A stretch of DNA of 64,000 bases from Spinacia oleracea. Taxonomy: Eukaryota; Streptophyta; Magnoliopsida; Caryophyllales; Amaranthaceae. The number at the start of each line of letters is the position of its first letter. The first letter of the stretch is position 1. The stretch covers positions 82,466,810-82,530,809 of the forward strand of contig NC_079489.1 in the NCBI RefSeq assembly GCF_020520425.1. The letters run 5' to 3'. Position numbers and translations under genes: made by a program. The notes beneath the pieces were generated by a model. The model worked only from the letters and a program-made list of their open reading frames with translations. It had not been told where the DNA came from and did not search any database. This document shows, in pieces, positions 35,336 through 46,052 of this stretch.

Positions 35336-35469
35336 AAAGCCTCATATTCTATATACGAAAGTGCATCTCCTCCCATTTCAAAACTCAAACTTCAAGTCAA
35401 ATTCAAACTTCAAGCTCATCTTCAAGTTACAAAAAATCCTCGCCTTCCCAATACAAAAGTCAAAATACT

Positions 35470-35700
35470 TCAAACGGGTTGAAAATCCCCAGAAATAATA
35501 CAAGTCCAATTGTTCAATCGGGTTGAAAATCCCCAGAAATAATACAAGTCCAATTGTTCAATCGGGTTGAAAATCCCCAGAAATAATACAAGTCCAATTG
35601 TTCAATCGGGTTGAAAATCCCCAGAAATAATACAAGTCCAATTGTTCAATCGGGTTGAAAATCCCCAGAAATAATACAAGTTCAAGATTCCATCTACGGG
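35470..35700 (+). repeat. Leader satellite 2: 44-bp tandem units
   Basis: Five near-perfect 44-bp units beginning GGGTTGAAAATCCCCAGAAA at 35476, 35520, 35564, 35608 and 35652. Near-identity implies recent expansion. Short open frames arise because 44 bp is not a multiple of three and stops are rare. Confidence 0.92.
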
Positions 35701-36180
35701 TTGAAAATCCCCTAAAATAATACAAATTCCAATGGGTTGAAATTCCCTTCAAATACTCCAAGTCCAATGGGTTGAAACTCCCCTAAAATATTGACGAGTT
35801 GAAATTCCCTTTAAATAATACAAAATCAATCCCTTTCAATTGGGTTGAAATTCCCTTCAAATATTCCAAGTCCAATGGGTTGAAACTCCCCTAAAATATT
35901 GACGGGTTGAAATTCCCTTTAAATAATACAAAACCAATCCCTTTCAATTGGGTTGAAATTCCCTTCAAATATTCCAAGTCCAATGGGTTGAAACTCCCCT
36001 AAAATATTGACGGGTTGAAATTCCCTTTTAAATAATACAAAACCAGTTCTCTTTCAAGCGGGTTGAAATTCCCTTCAAATATTCCAAGTCCAATGGGTTG
36101 AAATTCCCTTGAAAATTCAATTTCCTAGTACAAGTCCAATTTCCAAATCCTAGAGCGGGTTGAAATCCCCTTCAAATAAG
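35700..36180 (+). repeat. Leader satellite 3: GGGTTGAAATTCCC units in higher-order repeat
   Basis: Units starting GGGTTGAAATTCCCTTCAAA alternate with GGGTTGAAACTCCCCTAAAA and GGGTTGAAATTCCCTTTAAA, forming a higher-order repeat of about 110 bp present roughly three times. It is related to satellite 2 by the shared GGGTTGAAA core. Confidence 0.85.
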
Positions 36181-36584
36181 TCCAATTTCCAATAGGTCGA
36201 AATATTCCTTTTCGATTTCCTAAATTCTAGTACAAAGATTCAACTTTCACAAAAGAATGAAGGCTCCTCTCAAACATTTCCAACGGGTTGCAAATCCCGA
36301 ATACAAGTACGAAATCCAAAATCCCGAATCTTCGGAGTGACACTTAGAGTCAAGTCTAGGTCTCATTCATTGCATGCATATCATATCATGTGTCGGGAAG
36401 TCCAAGTTCTAAAATTGTCTGGTGTGTCCTAACTAGGAGTCCAAAGATCCTGTGGGTTCGCCGAAGAGGGGAGAGGTTGAAAAGAACTCCAGCAGCCCTA
36501 GCCTCCCGCATAGCCGGTGTCGAGCAAGCAGCCAGATCATCTCCTACAAATAAGACTCCCAGCCCCATTCAAGGAACAGTCCAA

Positions 36585-38467
36585 ATGTCTGCCTCTGATC
36601 AACTCGCTCAACTCCTAGAGGCTTTCGCCAGCCTCAGTGCCAATATGGAGAGCATAAGCAACCGATTGGGTGTCGTGGAATAGGGCGGCCCACTGATGAC
36701 TTAACCAAGAAGATCGAGAGTCTTATCAGTAAGGTTACCAATCAAGAGAACTACTTTGACACCTCAATGGAGGACAACCTCAAGGGGAAGGCTAATCTGC
36801 CAGACAAATTCTCCGCCAATGACATTCCAAAGTTCAAATCAACTGACAATCCCAAGTACCATCTCAAGAACTTCAGAGCTACAATGGCCATCAAGGGGGT
36901 CGAACTCGCGCTATACCCAGTGGTATTCCCTATGTCTCTGGAACCTGTCTGCCAGAAGTGGTACTATTCACTCAAGGAACATCAAACGAATACCTGGGAA
37001 GCGGTTGCTCGAGCATTCATGGAGCAATATCAGCCCAACATTCAGCTGCAAACTACTCTAAGGGAACTAGAAGTTCTCAGGCAAGGGCCTCAGGAAGGCT
37101 TTACTACTTACCTCAACCGGTGGAGGGAAATGGCATCCCAAATGGTAACCCGGCCCTCCGAGAGAGAGTTAGTCAAGATTTTCCTCGCCGATATTCTTCC
37201 AAAGTACAATGCTCACATGAAGTACCTAGGTCTGGAAAGCTTCAAGAGAACCTACGACATCGGGGTCGACATAGAGGATGACCTAATGAAAGCACCCGCA
37301 GCCCCAGCTCCGCAAACTGAAAAATGGAAGGGGAAGAGACCTGAGACAACACACAAAGTTCATGAGGTTAACGCCCTAGAGGCTCCTCAAGGTCCCAAAT
37401 CGAACAACTTCAAAAGCAATGCTAACCAGCGCAACTATCAAGGCAAGCTTCAAAGAGTCTCCACAAACATCGGGATGTCTTACAGTGAGGCATTTGATCG
37501 GCTGGTCGAAAAACAAGTCATAGCACCAATCGGTCCAACACCCGATCCTCCAGTTGACAAAAGATCCAAGAGTTGGGATCCGACAGCTCATTGCAAATAC
37601 CATCAAGGGAAGGGTCATGACATCGAGGACTGCTACAAGCTCAAACACTTGATCCAGAACATGGTCGACAACAAGACTTTACCCTTACCACCCGGGGCTA
37701 AGCAAACCCCCTCTGTACAAGCCATCTCCTATGACTGTGAAGATGAAGAAGAGGAGTTTCCATGTAATCTGATCTCCACAATAAGCAAGCCAGGTTACGA
37801 GCATATGGTTCCAAGCTTTTGCCATCTACTTCCAAGTGCTCAAAATTGGGTGATCCCCGAGCCTAGGGTAACCACCGACGTTCAAGAGAACATCTGTCCA
37901 CTCGCCACCGTGAAGGCTTTAGGATTCTCCGAGTACGATCTCATGTTGAGTGCCCAACAAACTGTCAAACTCCAGGGTGTCACATACAAAGTCTTGCGAG
38001 TCCTTGAGCTGGTTTTTTCCTTTGACACCTATTACGACAATGCTGAGTTCCTGGTAATCGATGTGCCTACTAACTTCGACCTACTATTCGGAGAGCCTTG
38101 GTTCGAGGAAATACTAGATGGCCCTGCCTGCCTCACCCTCAAAGGTTCAAGCTTCCGAGACACTCTCATCAAGCAAAAGCCGGTTGTACGCCAGGAAAAG
38201 GATGAGTGCACTCAAGAATACTACCACCGATGGGCAATCTCCGCTCGTACAATTCAGCCTGAGCTACCAGAGGGCAAAATGGTGAGAATGTTTCTCTTAG
38301 GGCTCAACACTTCATGCAAGGGCAGCTTCACCGCATTTCCTTACAGCACATGGAACCAAGTCTGGGATCAAGCCCTGAAAATCTGTGCATGCAGTCCCAT
38401 CTTCGAGGATTATGACGATTACAACGCAGATGTCTGGGAATACCCTGAGAACTATCTTTTCGATTAG
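36585..38467 (+). pseudogene. gypsy gag-protease, broken
   Basis: The gag start is probably ATG at 36585 (MSASDQLAQLLEAFASLSAN). A TAG at 36681 and a one-base shift just after it break the frame, which then stays open from 36767 to 38467 (566 codons). The capsid-like retrotransposon gag core is clear (PKYHLKNFRATMAIKGVELA, TWEAVARAFMEQYQPNIQLQ, GFTTYLNRWREMASQMVTRP). A zinc-knuckle remnant CKYHQGKGHDIEDCYKL follows. A retropepsin-like part comes next (NICPLATVKALGF, FDLLFGEPWF), but the expected D-S/T-G catalytic triplet before NICPLA is absent (TTDVQE). The last 80 codons (EYYHRWAISARTIQPELPEG, KMVRMFLLGLN) look like a second, diverged gag-like segment. Confidence 0.85.
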
Positions 38468-38598
38468 TATCTTTGTCCAGGTCCAGAGTCTGTCTTTCAA
38501 TTTTCGAGTCTAGCAATGAGTCTAAGTGTCTAGAACTAGAGTCTTGCATTAATCAAGTGCCTCTAAAGGCCGAGCTATAAGTCAAAACAGTCGATGTA

Positions 38599-40201
38599 AT
38601 GATTGCTGATTTCAATAACACTTCAATTTCTACTTACTCATCGAGTCCTAATTCAAAATCAAATCCTAATCCACACAACTTTGCTTCACAAGGAACTGAC
38701 TTTGAATTTCTAAAAGCTATCGAAAATCATGAAAACAGGACGCCCATAATTGAGGAAACAGAAAAAATCAACCTTTCTAACAACAGTGATTCAAAACTAG
38801 TTCAGATTGGTTTAACTCTTTCTCCAGCAGAGCGGCACGATCTTATCAAGCTACTTTCAGAGTATATAGACGTCTTCGCATGGTCCTATCATGATATGCC
38901 AGGGGTTCATCCAAGCATCGGTCAGCATACAATTCCCCTTATTCCAGGTTCAAAGCCCATCAAGCAGAAAGTCCGTCGCACAAAACCGGACGTTTCCCTC
39001 AAAATTCAAGAAGAGGTCTCTAAGCAGCTAGAGGCCGGGTTTATTCAAAAGTCCAAGTATCCAGATCATTCAAGGTATTGGTCTCCAAGCAAGTGTCCCA
39101 GTTCATTCAAGAAAACATTATATGCATATATGGTGTTCCTCACAAGTCCATCAATGATCAAGGAACCCATTTCCAAGGAGAATGTGAAGACCCATTCGAC
39201 AAGTACAAGATTCAAAATTCAGGTTCTATAATCTCTGACCGAGCAAGGTTGTGCCAAGCAAGGCATCTACAATTCCAAAGTACAAAATTCAAGTTCTATA
39301 GTCTCTAACCGAGCAAGGTTGTGCCAAGCAAGGCATCTACAATTCCAAAGTACAAAATTCAAGTTCTATAGTCTCTATCCGAGCAAGGTTGTGCCAAGCA
39401 AGGCATCTACAATTCCAAAGTACAAAATTCAAGTTCTATAGTCTCTAACCGAGCAAGGTTGTGCCAAGCAAGGCATCTACAATTCCAAAGTACAAAATTC
39501 AAGTTACAAACTCCAAAGGTTCAAGTTCTAGAAACATCTACAAGCTTCAATAGTTCAATCTTCAATACACCAATTCCAGCAGACTCAAGCTCCGGGAAAT
39601 TCAACATCATCGCTCTTCACCTTATCGCCCACAAACCAATGGGGCAGTCGAAGAAGCCAACAAGAATGTCAAGACCATCATCATGAAAATGACTACCAAT
39701 TACAAGGACTGGCCCCAAAAGCTGCATTTCGCATTGTGGGGATATCGAACTTCAACTCGCACTTCAACTGGTGCAACTCTGTTCTCATTGGTCTATGGAA
39801 TGGAAGCAGTACAACCTATCGAACTGGAGATACCTTCTCTAAGGATAGTCCTAGAAAGCAAAATCCCAGAAGCTGCATGGGTACAAGCAAGGTATGATGA
39901 GCTAGTCATGCTCGATGAGCGACGGCTTCAAGCGGCTCACCATGTACAAGTCTATCAGCGCCGAGTGGCCAGACATTTCAACAAAAGGGTCAGAACCCGA
40001 AACATCAAGGAAGGCGAGCTTGTCCTGAAAGCCCTTCGCAAAAGCATCATGGACCCAAGGGGAAAATTCAAACCCAACTTGGCAGGCCCATACATCGTCA
40101 AGAAGATCCTCTCCGAGGGAGCAATTGAACTAACAGACATCGACGGAACAGAATTCAGATCTCTTACCAACCTCGATCAACTCAAGAAGTTCTATGTCTA
40201 A
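38599..40201 (+). pseudogene. gypsy pol remnant: RT N-terminus joined to integrase pieces
   Basis: 38599-39060 matches the start of a gypsy reverse transcriptase (DVFAWSYHDMPGVHPSIGQH, KPIKQKVRRTKPDVSLKIQE, EVSKQLEAGFIQ). It then jumps to integrase core sequence (GVPHKSINDQGTHFQGEC, about 39135-39195). The RT catalytic motif, RNase H and the zinc-binding start of integrase are missing. After a 70-bp repeat block, integrase resumes (SPYRPQTNGAVEEANKN, about 39617) and stays open to the stop at 40201 (WGYRTSTRTSTGATLFSLVY, GPYIVKKILSEGAIELTDID, LDQLKKFYV). The deletion makes the element dependent on other copies for replication. Confidence 0.88.
39219..39505 (+). repeat. 70-bp tandem repeat inside the pol remnant
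   Basis: Four units of 70 bp starting GAGCAAGGTTGTGCCAAGCA at 39241, 39311, 39381 and 39451, nearly identical. They lie exactly where integrase coding sequence is missing, so they expanded after or with the deletion. Confidence 0.92.
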
Positions 40202-40709
40202 GTTCCATGTTCAAGTTCAAGAATCCAAATTCAGGTCTTGTAAGGTAGGCATAACTACGTCCGGCCTGATTCCCTAACGGGACACGTAGGCAACCTCATC
40301 CCGAGGCCCGGCCACTTTAATACAAAAAAATTCAAAGTTTCCTCAATTAAGGGCATCCTAAAAATCAAATCAAATTTCAAAGTTCAATTGTTTTTATTCC
40401 AAATGTGCCAATTCAAAGCAAAGCATGTTCAAGCGGAATTTAACACAATAACTCTTTGTTTGGGCCCTAAGGCCTTCAAAGCTAATTCAAATACAAAGTC
40501 AGGATCAGGTGAAGCAAAGTTCAAAAGCCTTTTCACTTCCTAAACATATTTTCCAAACACATCTTTCTAAACACATCTTCCAAACACGTTCTAAACACAA
40601 TTCCTTCCAATACAATTTCAAACACATTTAGCCTACAAAGATCTAGGGTCGGGCGACTATGCTCTCAAGTCTTGGCACCTTAAGTACTATCCCCTGGCTC
40701 CTCCCGCAA
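40202..40709 (+). other. Post-integrase segment of the gypsy element
   Basis: Non-coding. It holds GTAGGCATAACTACGTCCGG followed by CCTGATTCCC and GGGACACGTAGGCAACCTCA, phrases that commonly follow integrase in large Tat-type plant gypsy elements. AAACACAT-type microrepeats follow at 40545-40630. Confidence 0.6.
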
Positions 40710-41764
40710 TCAATCATCAATCTTCCCCTTGCCAAAGCGGCGGGAGAAGGAACTTACAAGCCTTCCAAGACGGGAGGATGACGAACCTCCTTTGGATTCC
40801 GAACGGTCAAGCACCGGATGGGCCACACTCCCGTCACCTTCCTCATAGTCAGTGGATGCAAGACGTCTAGCTCTAGAACCTCGGATTCTAGCTGGTCCTG
40901 AGAAAGAAGCGTCCCTCTGGCTTAGGCCACTCATCCATACAATGTACCCCGTAGACAAAGTAACTGGCTCAGGTGGGAACTGGATACTCAAGAATGGTTT
41001 GGCGACCCAATACCGCCTCCAAACGTCAGCGCAGCAGGTCTCGGGTTCTCTTCAATACAGTCCGGGATCTCCTGTTTCAAGCCATATTGTCTCATCACTC
41101 GAGCAGGCGAGTAGAAGACCAGCATTGTGAGGCTTGGCACCCTCAAAGCAGTAGAACCAGGGGCATGTCTCATAGAAGCAATTCCCCACCAAGGAACTAC
41201 CCACCTTATACAAGATTCAATCCCAGAGTTGGGAGTGCGCATCTCCACTCATCCAATGAAAGACGACCATACACCATGGGCCGCACGGTGAATCCTCTTC
41301 TATTGTAGCTCGCCATGTTCTCCGGTGGTGCCACCAACATGAGCCTCTCCATAAGCCAAACCTTGGGGAGTATACAAGAAACACATTTCAAAATTCAACA
41401 TTCAAAATTCAAATACAAGTACAAGTTTAACAATACAAAGACGGCTCCAGATCCTTACTTGGAGTAATACCGGACTTCCCGACGGCAATGAAGAGGGGTC
41501 CGACTTCAGCATGTCAAGGCCCATCAATGTTTCGCCAACCACGAGCGGCGTTGGGTCCCGATCATTAGCAAACTTCTCTACAATCTCAATTAGGGAGGCA
41601 TCGCCATTGCCAAACCCCTGCTTCGAAAAGAGGAAGCGAGCAAATATACAAAAACTCAAGGCTCTCAAGCGGAAAACTTTGGAAACATCAAGCCCAGCAA
41701 AGTAGGTGACAAAGAGGGACAAATCCACCCCTCTGCCATATACAACAGCACTCAAAAGTGGGGG
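40710..41764 (-). pseudogene. Antisense gene 1: DUF7745-like TE protein, frameshifted
   Basis: On the minus strand, an exon at 41459-41764 (102 codons, preceded by CTGCAG and ending at CAA|GTAAGG) contains EIVEKFANDRDPTPLVVGET. A 97-nt intron follows. The next exon starts at 41361 (VWLMERLMLVAPP, YNRRGFTVRPMVYGRLSLDE). Coding then shifts frame near 41235 (CIRWVVPWWGIASMRHAPGS, VFYSPARVMRQYGLKQEIPD) and again near 40985 (IQFPPEPVTLSTGYIVWMSG), with a stop at 40710. The order WL.E ... W..PWW ... YFPARVMRQY resembles the DUF7745/plant-mobile type proteins carried by plant retroelements. The upstream exons are not found. The identity is by pattern recall, so the family name is tentative. Confidence 0.6.
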
Positions 41765-41986
41765 CTGCAGGCAGAGTACAACCTCCATTATTCAAGATTC
41801 CAAAGCCGCAAGCCGCGCAATTTCAAACAGTCCGGATCAATGCTTCGGGCAGATTTCGGATCAATTTTTCTTTCAAAATTCAAGCATTCTAGTCCTAGAT
41901 TGGCGTCCTAAGTCGAGTCTGCATGTGCATAATCAAGAGTTGAATATACTTTGACTTGCGCTTTACCTAACCAAAAAACCTCAGTC

Positions 41987-41999
41987 AAAGTGGGGGCTT
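41987..41999 (+). other. Internal copy of the gypsy polypurine tract
   Basis: About 50 bp around here (41946-41999, ATACTTTGACTTGCGCTTTA ... CAAAGTGGGGGCTT) duplicates the block just before the 3' LTR (46001-46052). The element therefore has two PPT copies, which bracket the antisense PMD gene. This could act as a second plus-strand primer or mark a past junction. Confidence 0.75.
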
Positions 42000-42642
42000 A
42001 TAGTGGGTACATACACCCGAAAAAATGGGCAATTTTTTTCAAAATTTTTCGCAAAATTGTCATGCATGCATATAGCTACAAAATTTCAAGGCACACACAA
42101 CACATACAATTTCAAGCATTCAAACATACAAAAGCCAATCTTCAAATTTTACAAACCAATTCAAAGTTCAAAACCATACAAACCATACAAAAATTCAAGT
42201 TTCAAGCCACACAAACACAATACAATCCAGCCTATACAAAATCAACACAGGCAAGCTGGAACTCGCTGCCATGCAGGGTCAGTCTGAGTCATCATCAGCG
42301 GTGACGTCAACCAAAGGCCCCTTGTCCCTGTTACGCCTCCTAAGGCGCTCCAGCTCCCGATCCAGCTCCGTCCCAGGGGTACTAGGATCCTCCTCCGAGA
42401 TACGAAGTGTGCCAATGGAGGGATGAACTCCCTGCTAAGGAGAGGAATACTGATAAGGCGGCGGCATCGGCATATACGGGTACGACCCAAATATTTGAGC
42501 CTGACGCATCCTCTCCATCTCCGCATAACAAGCCCATGAACCCGCACCCCAAGGCTGAGGACCACTTCCTCCGAAGTAATAGCCGGAAGGAGGAACAAAG
42601 GGCCGTGAACCGCTAGCACCTCCAAATGAATGCCTGGTGGGA

Positions 42643-44882
42643 TCAACATGTACAAAAAGGGGAAGTTCCTCGCTCAGCATCAGAATGCCTCTGATGAGCA
42701 CCAGCACCGGACCCCTGTCCCAGCTCCAAGCTTGGTCCCTCCTGTCCCAATGACGTCTCCGCCTGAGGCTCCCTGTCAACAGAGTCTCTACGGTCTCGAC
42801 GGCGCTCCTATACAAGATACAATTTCAAGAATCAATTTCCCAGTTGGAATTTCCAGTATACAAGTTTCAAGATCAAGTGAGGTACCTCTCTGTCCCTGCC
42901 AGAAAGCTTCCGGGTCAGCTTGGCGCACTGCCTCTTCCAAGAATCAAGCAAGAGCATCCAGCGACGCACTCTCACCCGAGGCGCCTGCATACAAAATTCA
43001 AGATCAATTTCCAAACACAAGTTACTAACAGTTTCAAAAATGCAACAGTACTTACAGGGGCGTAATGCTCGGGTACAGCATCATATGATTTTCGGTGCGG
43101 AGGAGAAGCCCAAGGAATGGTTTCCACCACCTCTTCCCCGTCCGAATTCTCATAGCGGAGGATCCTATCAGCATGAGGAATGTCATCAGGATCAACCTCC
43201 TCCTCCTACATACAATCATACAATCATACAATCATCCAATCAATACATCAATACAAGAATACATCAATACAAGAATACAAGAATACAAGGTTCAAAAGCT
43301 CACCGGCAGTACAAAGCGTACTGGTGGAGCCAGCCTCCTCAGGAAGTCATCATAGCTCCCCTTCCTGTGTACAAAATCCCTCCAAGAGCGGCAAACAGCA
43401 TCGCCCCTAGCCTCCACATAGAGTCGGGCCAACTCTTCATCCAACGCCAGCATGGACCCTGGTGGGTCCTTGGGGATGAGTCTCTCCCCCGAATTGTGCT
43501 GAGGGGATACCCGCTCCCCCAGATACCACATATGGCAGTACACCCCTGGAAGCAAAACCCGCCGCCCAGACAGGAAATGGGCACGAGCAGCTGAGGCAGG
43601 TACAACCGCGTTGGCAAAAGGACGCCATACCACCTGCGAAACCAACAACGCAGGTACAAATACAAATACAAGAGAGCAAAACAGTACAAGAATATTACCC
43701 TATCAACAGGTAAAACTCTCCAAGCTTTGCGACAAGCCGCCAGGGGCGCACCAACGCGCACCGCTCCTATCCAAGAGGCAGCATACAGGTAAGACGCATC
43801 TCTAGTACGCTCCGGCGCCAAAGTCGGAAAGTGCTCATAGATCCAAATCTTTCAAGGAACAAACAAAACATCAGTCAAGTTCAAGATACAAGCATACAAA
43901 TACAAAGTACAAAGTACAAGGAGTCTCGAATACCTCCAGCACGCTCCACAGAGCAGCCATGCTTGGGTCACTCCCCAGTGCAGTCCGGGAGGCCCGCCCC
44001 ATTTCGTACAAGAGGTGGCTATATGCCAAACCACCCCAGTTATAACTCGGGATAGCTGTCAAGTCCCTCAGAGCGGACAAGAAGCTAATATGCACCCGAC
44101 TGTTCCTACTCGGGGCAATCACTCTACTAACCAAGACGAGGAGGAAGAGCCTAACCCTCTGCTCCGCGGGCACACCCTCACCACATATAGCATCCACAAG
44201 CACCGTCACAGAAGCGTGAGAGTCGTCCTCTGAAAAATCAACAACAGGGCCGAGCAAGTCCCTGGCAATGGCCGAGCGCCACGTCAGCTCAGAATCAAAG
44301 GTCACATTCCTCTCAGAAAAAGGAAGACCTGTAATCATAGCAAATTCAAGAGGGGTAATAGTAATCTCCCCCCATGCCATGTGGAAAGTGTTGGTGGTAT
44401 CCCACCACCGCTCTAACAAAGCCCACAAACGATTTTTAATCCCCGTTCTCCTCGGGGAACCTCCCATGGTGCGCCAGAAATCGGCCAGGCCCATCTGCGA
44501 CCAAATCTCCATAGCCTCTGCATCAGCACGGAGAGCTTTAAAGGCCCTCTGAACCTCCACCAAGGACCAGTAAGTACGGAACGGCTTTTCGTCGGCCTAC
44601 AGGTGAACGAGTTAGCTCAAGACCTATACAAGTACAAAGTACAAACCCAAAACACAGTACAAGACTCACCATGCCAGCGCGAGGCCGCTGAGACAAGTGT
44701 CAATCCGGCCGAAACACCAGGTCGGAAGGGGTGCAACCAGCACCAGGGAAAGCAAGTGCATCTCGGGGAACCATACCCCCACCTGGCGCATTTATTGCAG
44801 CCGCTTCATCATCCGAAGCGTCTTCCTCAACACCTCGAACCACAGATGATTCAGCGAGCTTTCTCCGAGTGTGACGAGGCAT
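42643..44882 (-). CDS. Antisense gene 2: seven-exon plant mobile domain (PMD) protein inside gypsy element
   Basis: Minus-strand exons are 44670-44882, 44596-43934, 43848-43699, 43633-43304, 43205-43056, 42984-42886 and 42807-42643. All six introns (65-98 nt) are GT-AG and every junction is phase 0. Exon 2 carries the PMD core (LWALLERWWDTTNTFHMAWG, EITITPLEFAMITGLPFSER). Exon 3 reads IWIYEHFPTLAPER, and exon 4 HFLSGRRVLLPGVYCHMWYL. Exons 5-7 are acidic then Arg-rich. PMD proteins (MAIN family and transposon relatives) act in nuclear silencing; the role in elements is unknown. There are two lesions. A TGA at 44700-44702 sits in exon 1 (codon 61), and a one-base shift near 42650 replaces a C-terminal tail that would continue to 42435 (GGSGPQPWGAGSW, MPMPPPYQYSSP). 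It is much better kept than the sense genes. Around 589 codons in total. Confidence 0.8.
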
Positions 44883-44883
44883 A

Positions 44884-45314
44884 CTAAATCAAGTAGCATA
44901 CAAAGAGTCAAAATTCTAAACTGGGGGCTATCCTATACTATCCTAAACAAAGTCAAAAAAATTCAAAACAAAATCCCCAGTGGACCTCTAATTCAAGGTA
45001 CAAATTCTACACCAACGCCTAGGCTACCCACGCCGAAGCAGGTATACAATTCCTACACTAACGACTAGGATATCCACGCCGAAGCAGGTATTCAAGTTCT
45101 ACATCAACGCCTAGGCTATCCATGCCGAAGCAGATACGAGTTCAATAAAAATTCAAAAGTACAAGTTCCAACAATTCAAGTTCAAGTGGCTATCAAACAG
45201 TTTTCTACAAGATTCAAGAAGCTTAAGCATACAAGCATCATTTCAAAGTACGAAAAAATCAAAACTACATGCAATCCTAGAGTTATTTCATAAGCAAAAA
45301 CATGAAAAACTTAC
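44884..45314 (-). other. Predicted 5'-UTR intron of the antisense PMD gene
   Basis: The donor CCAT|GTAAGT lies at 45314-45310 and the acceptor TTGATTTAG ends at 44884, leaving one base before the ATG. The stretch includes three copies of a repeat of about 50 bp (CTACACCAACGCCTAGGCTA, GCCGAAGCAGGTA) at 45006-45130. Assigned from splice motifs only. Confidence 0.5.
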
Positions 45315-45420
45315 ATGGACAAGGCAAGAACAAGACCAAGGGAAGAGCTTAATCAACCTTTGAGAGAAAGAGCAAAAGAATTTCAAGTGAATGTGCCTCA
45401 AAATGGCACGGCAAGGGGCA

Positions 45421-45428
45421 CTTATATA
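45421..45428 (-). promoter_or_regulatory. TATA box for the antisense PMD gene
   Basis: The minus strand reads GGGGCTGCACTATATAAGTG, a strong plant TATA context. It lies about 110 bp upstream of the predicted 5'-UTR donor, so the antisense gene appears to have its own promoter within the element. Confidence 0.55.
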
Positions 45429-46038
45429 GTGCAGCCCCGCGCCAGGCACCGCCCCAGCGCCCTGCGCTGACCTGCTGCATGCGCAAGTCTGCAGCGCGCG
45501 CGGTCTCCCGTGTTGATTGCACGTCCTTTGCTGCTACGGTCTTCCGCACCAAGCATCAAACGTCGCATCGAACCATCCATCGAAAATACGGGTATACACC
45601 TGTAGCTCCAAGTGCAAACAGATGAATATTTCAAGAATACAAAGTCCAAAAAATACAACGACTCAGGCGCCCAACTCCCAACGGACCCAAGCTCCGGGAA
45701 AGTCAGTCGAAGTTCAAAAATTTTAAGGGCCAGTAAAAAGCTCTTATCCCCAGCAAAGCACATCCCAACGGATTAACTCCGGGTGTCAAAGTTCAAAATT
45801 CAAGATTCAAAAATTCAAATTTTCGATGCCAAGCTCCGTCCTGAACTGAAGGCGGAAAAATACAAATACAAATCGGAGTCATCACCAACCGCACCGAGGT
45901 AGACTCTATCCTTTTTCTAACGCCTGTTTTATGCAGGTACCGACGTACAAAGAGTGGTCTCGATTGCAGAACATCTTGACCATTCTCCGTCCCTTTCGAA
46001 ATACTTTGACTTGCGCTTTCCTAACCGAACGCTCAGTC

Positions 46039-46052
46039 AAAGTGGGGGCTTC
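46039..46052 (+). other. Polypurine tract of the gypsy element
   Basis: AAAGTGGGGGCTTC abuts the 3' LTR start TGTAGACACC. It is the expected plus-strand primer and matches the internal copy at 41987. Confidence 0.85.

Noticed and set aside
35017..35526. 169-residue Ser/Gln-rich protein
   Set aside because: Lies entirely in the 60-bp and 44-bp tandem repeats of the gypsy leader.
35470..35700. CRISPR-like array
   Set aside because: Units are contiguous tandem repeats without unique spacers, in plant retroelement DNA.
42920..43594. Plus-strand 224-residue protein opposite the antisense gene
   Set aside because: A shadow of the PMD exons. It crosses their introns and has no family motif.
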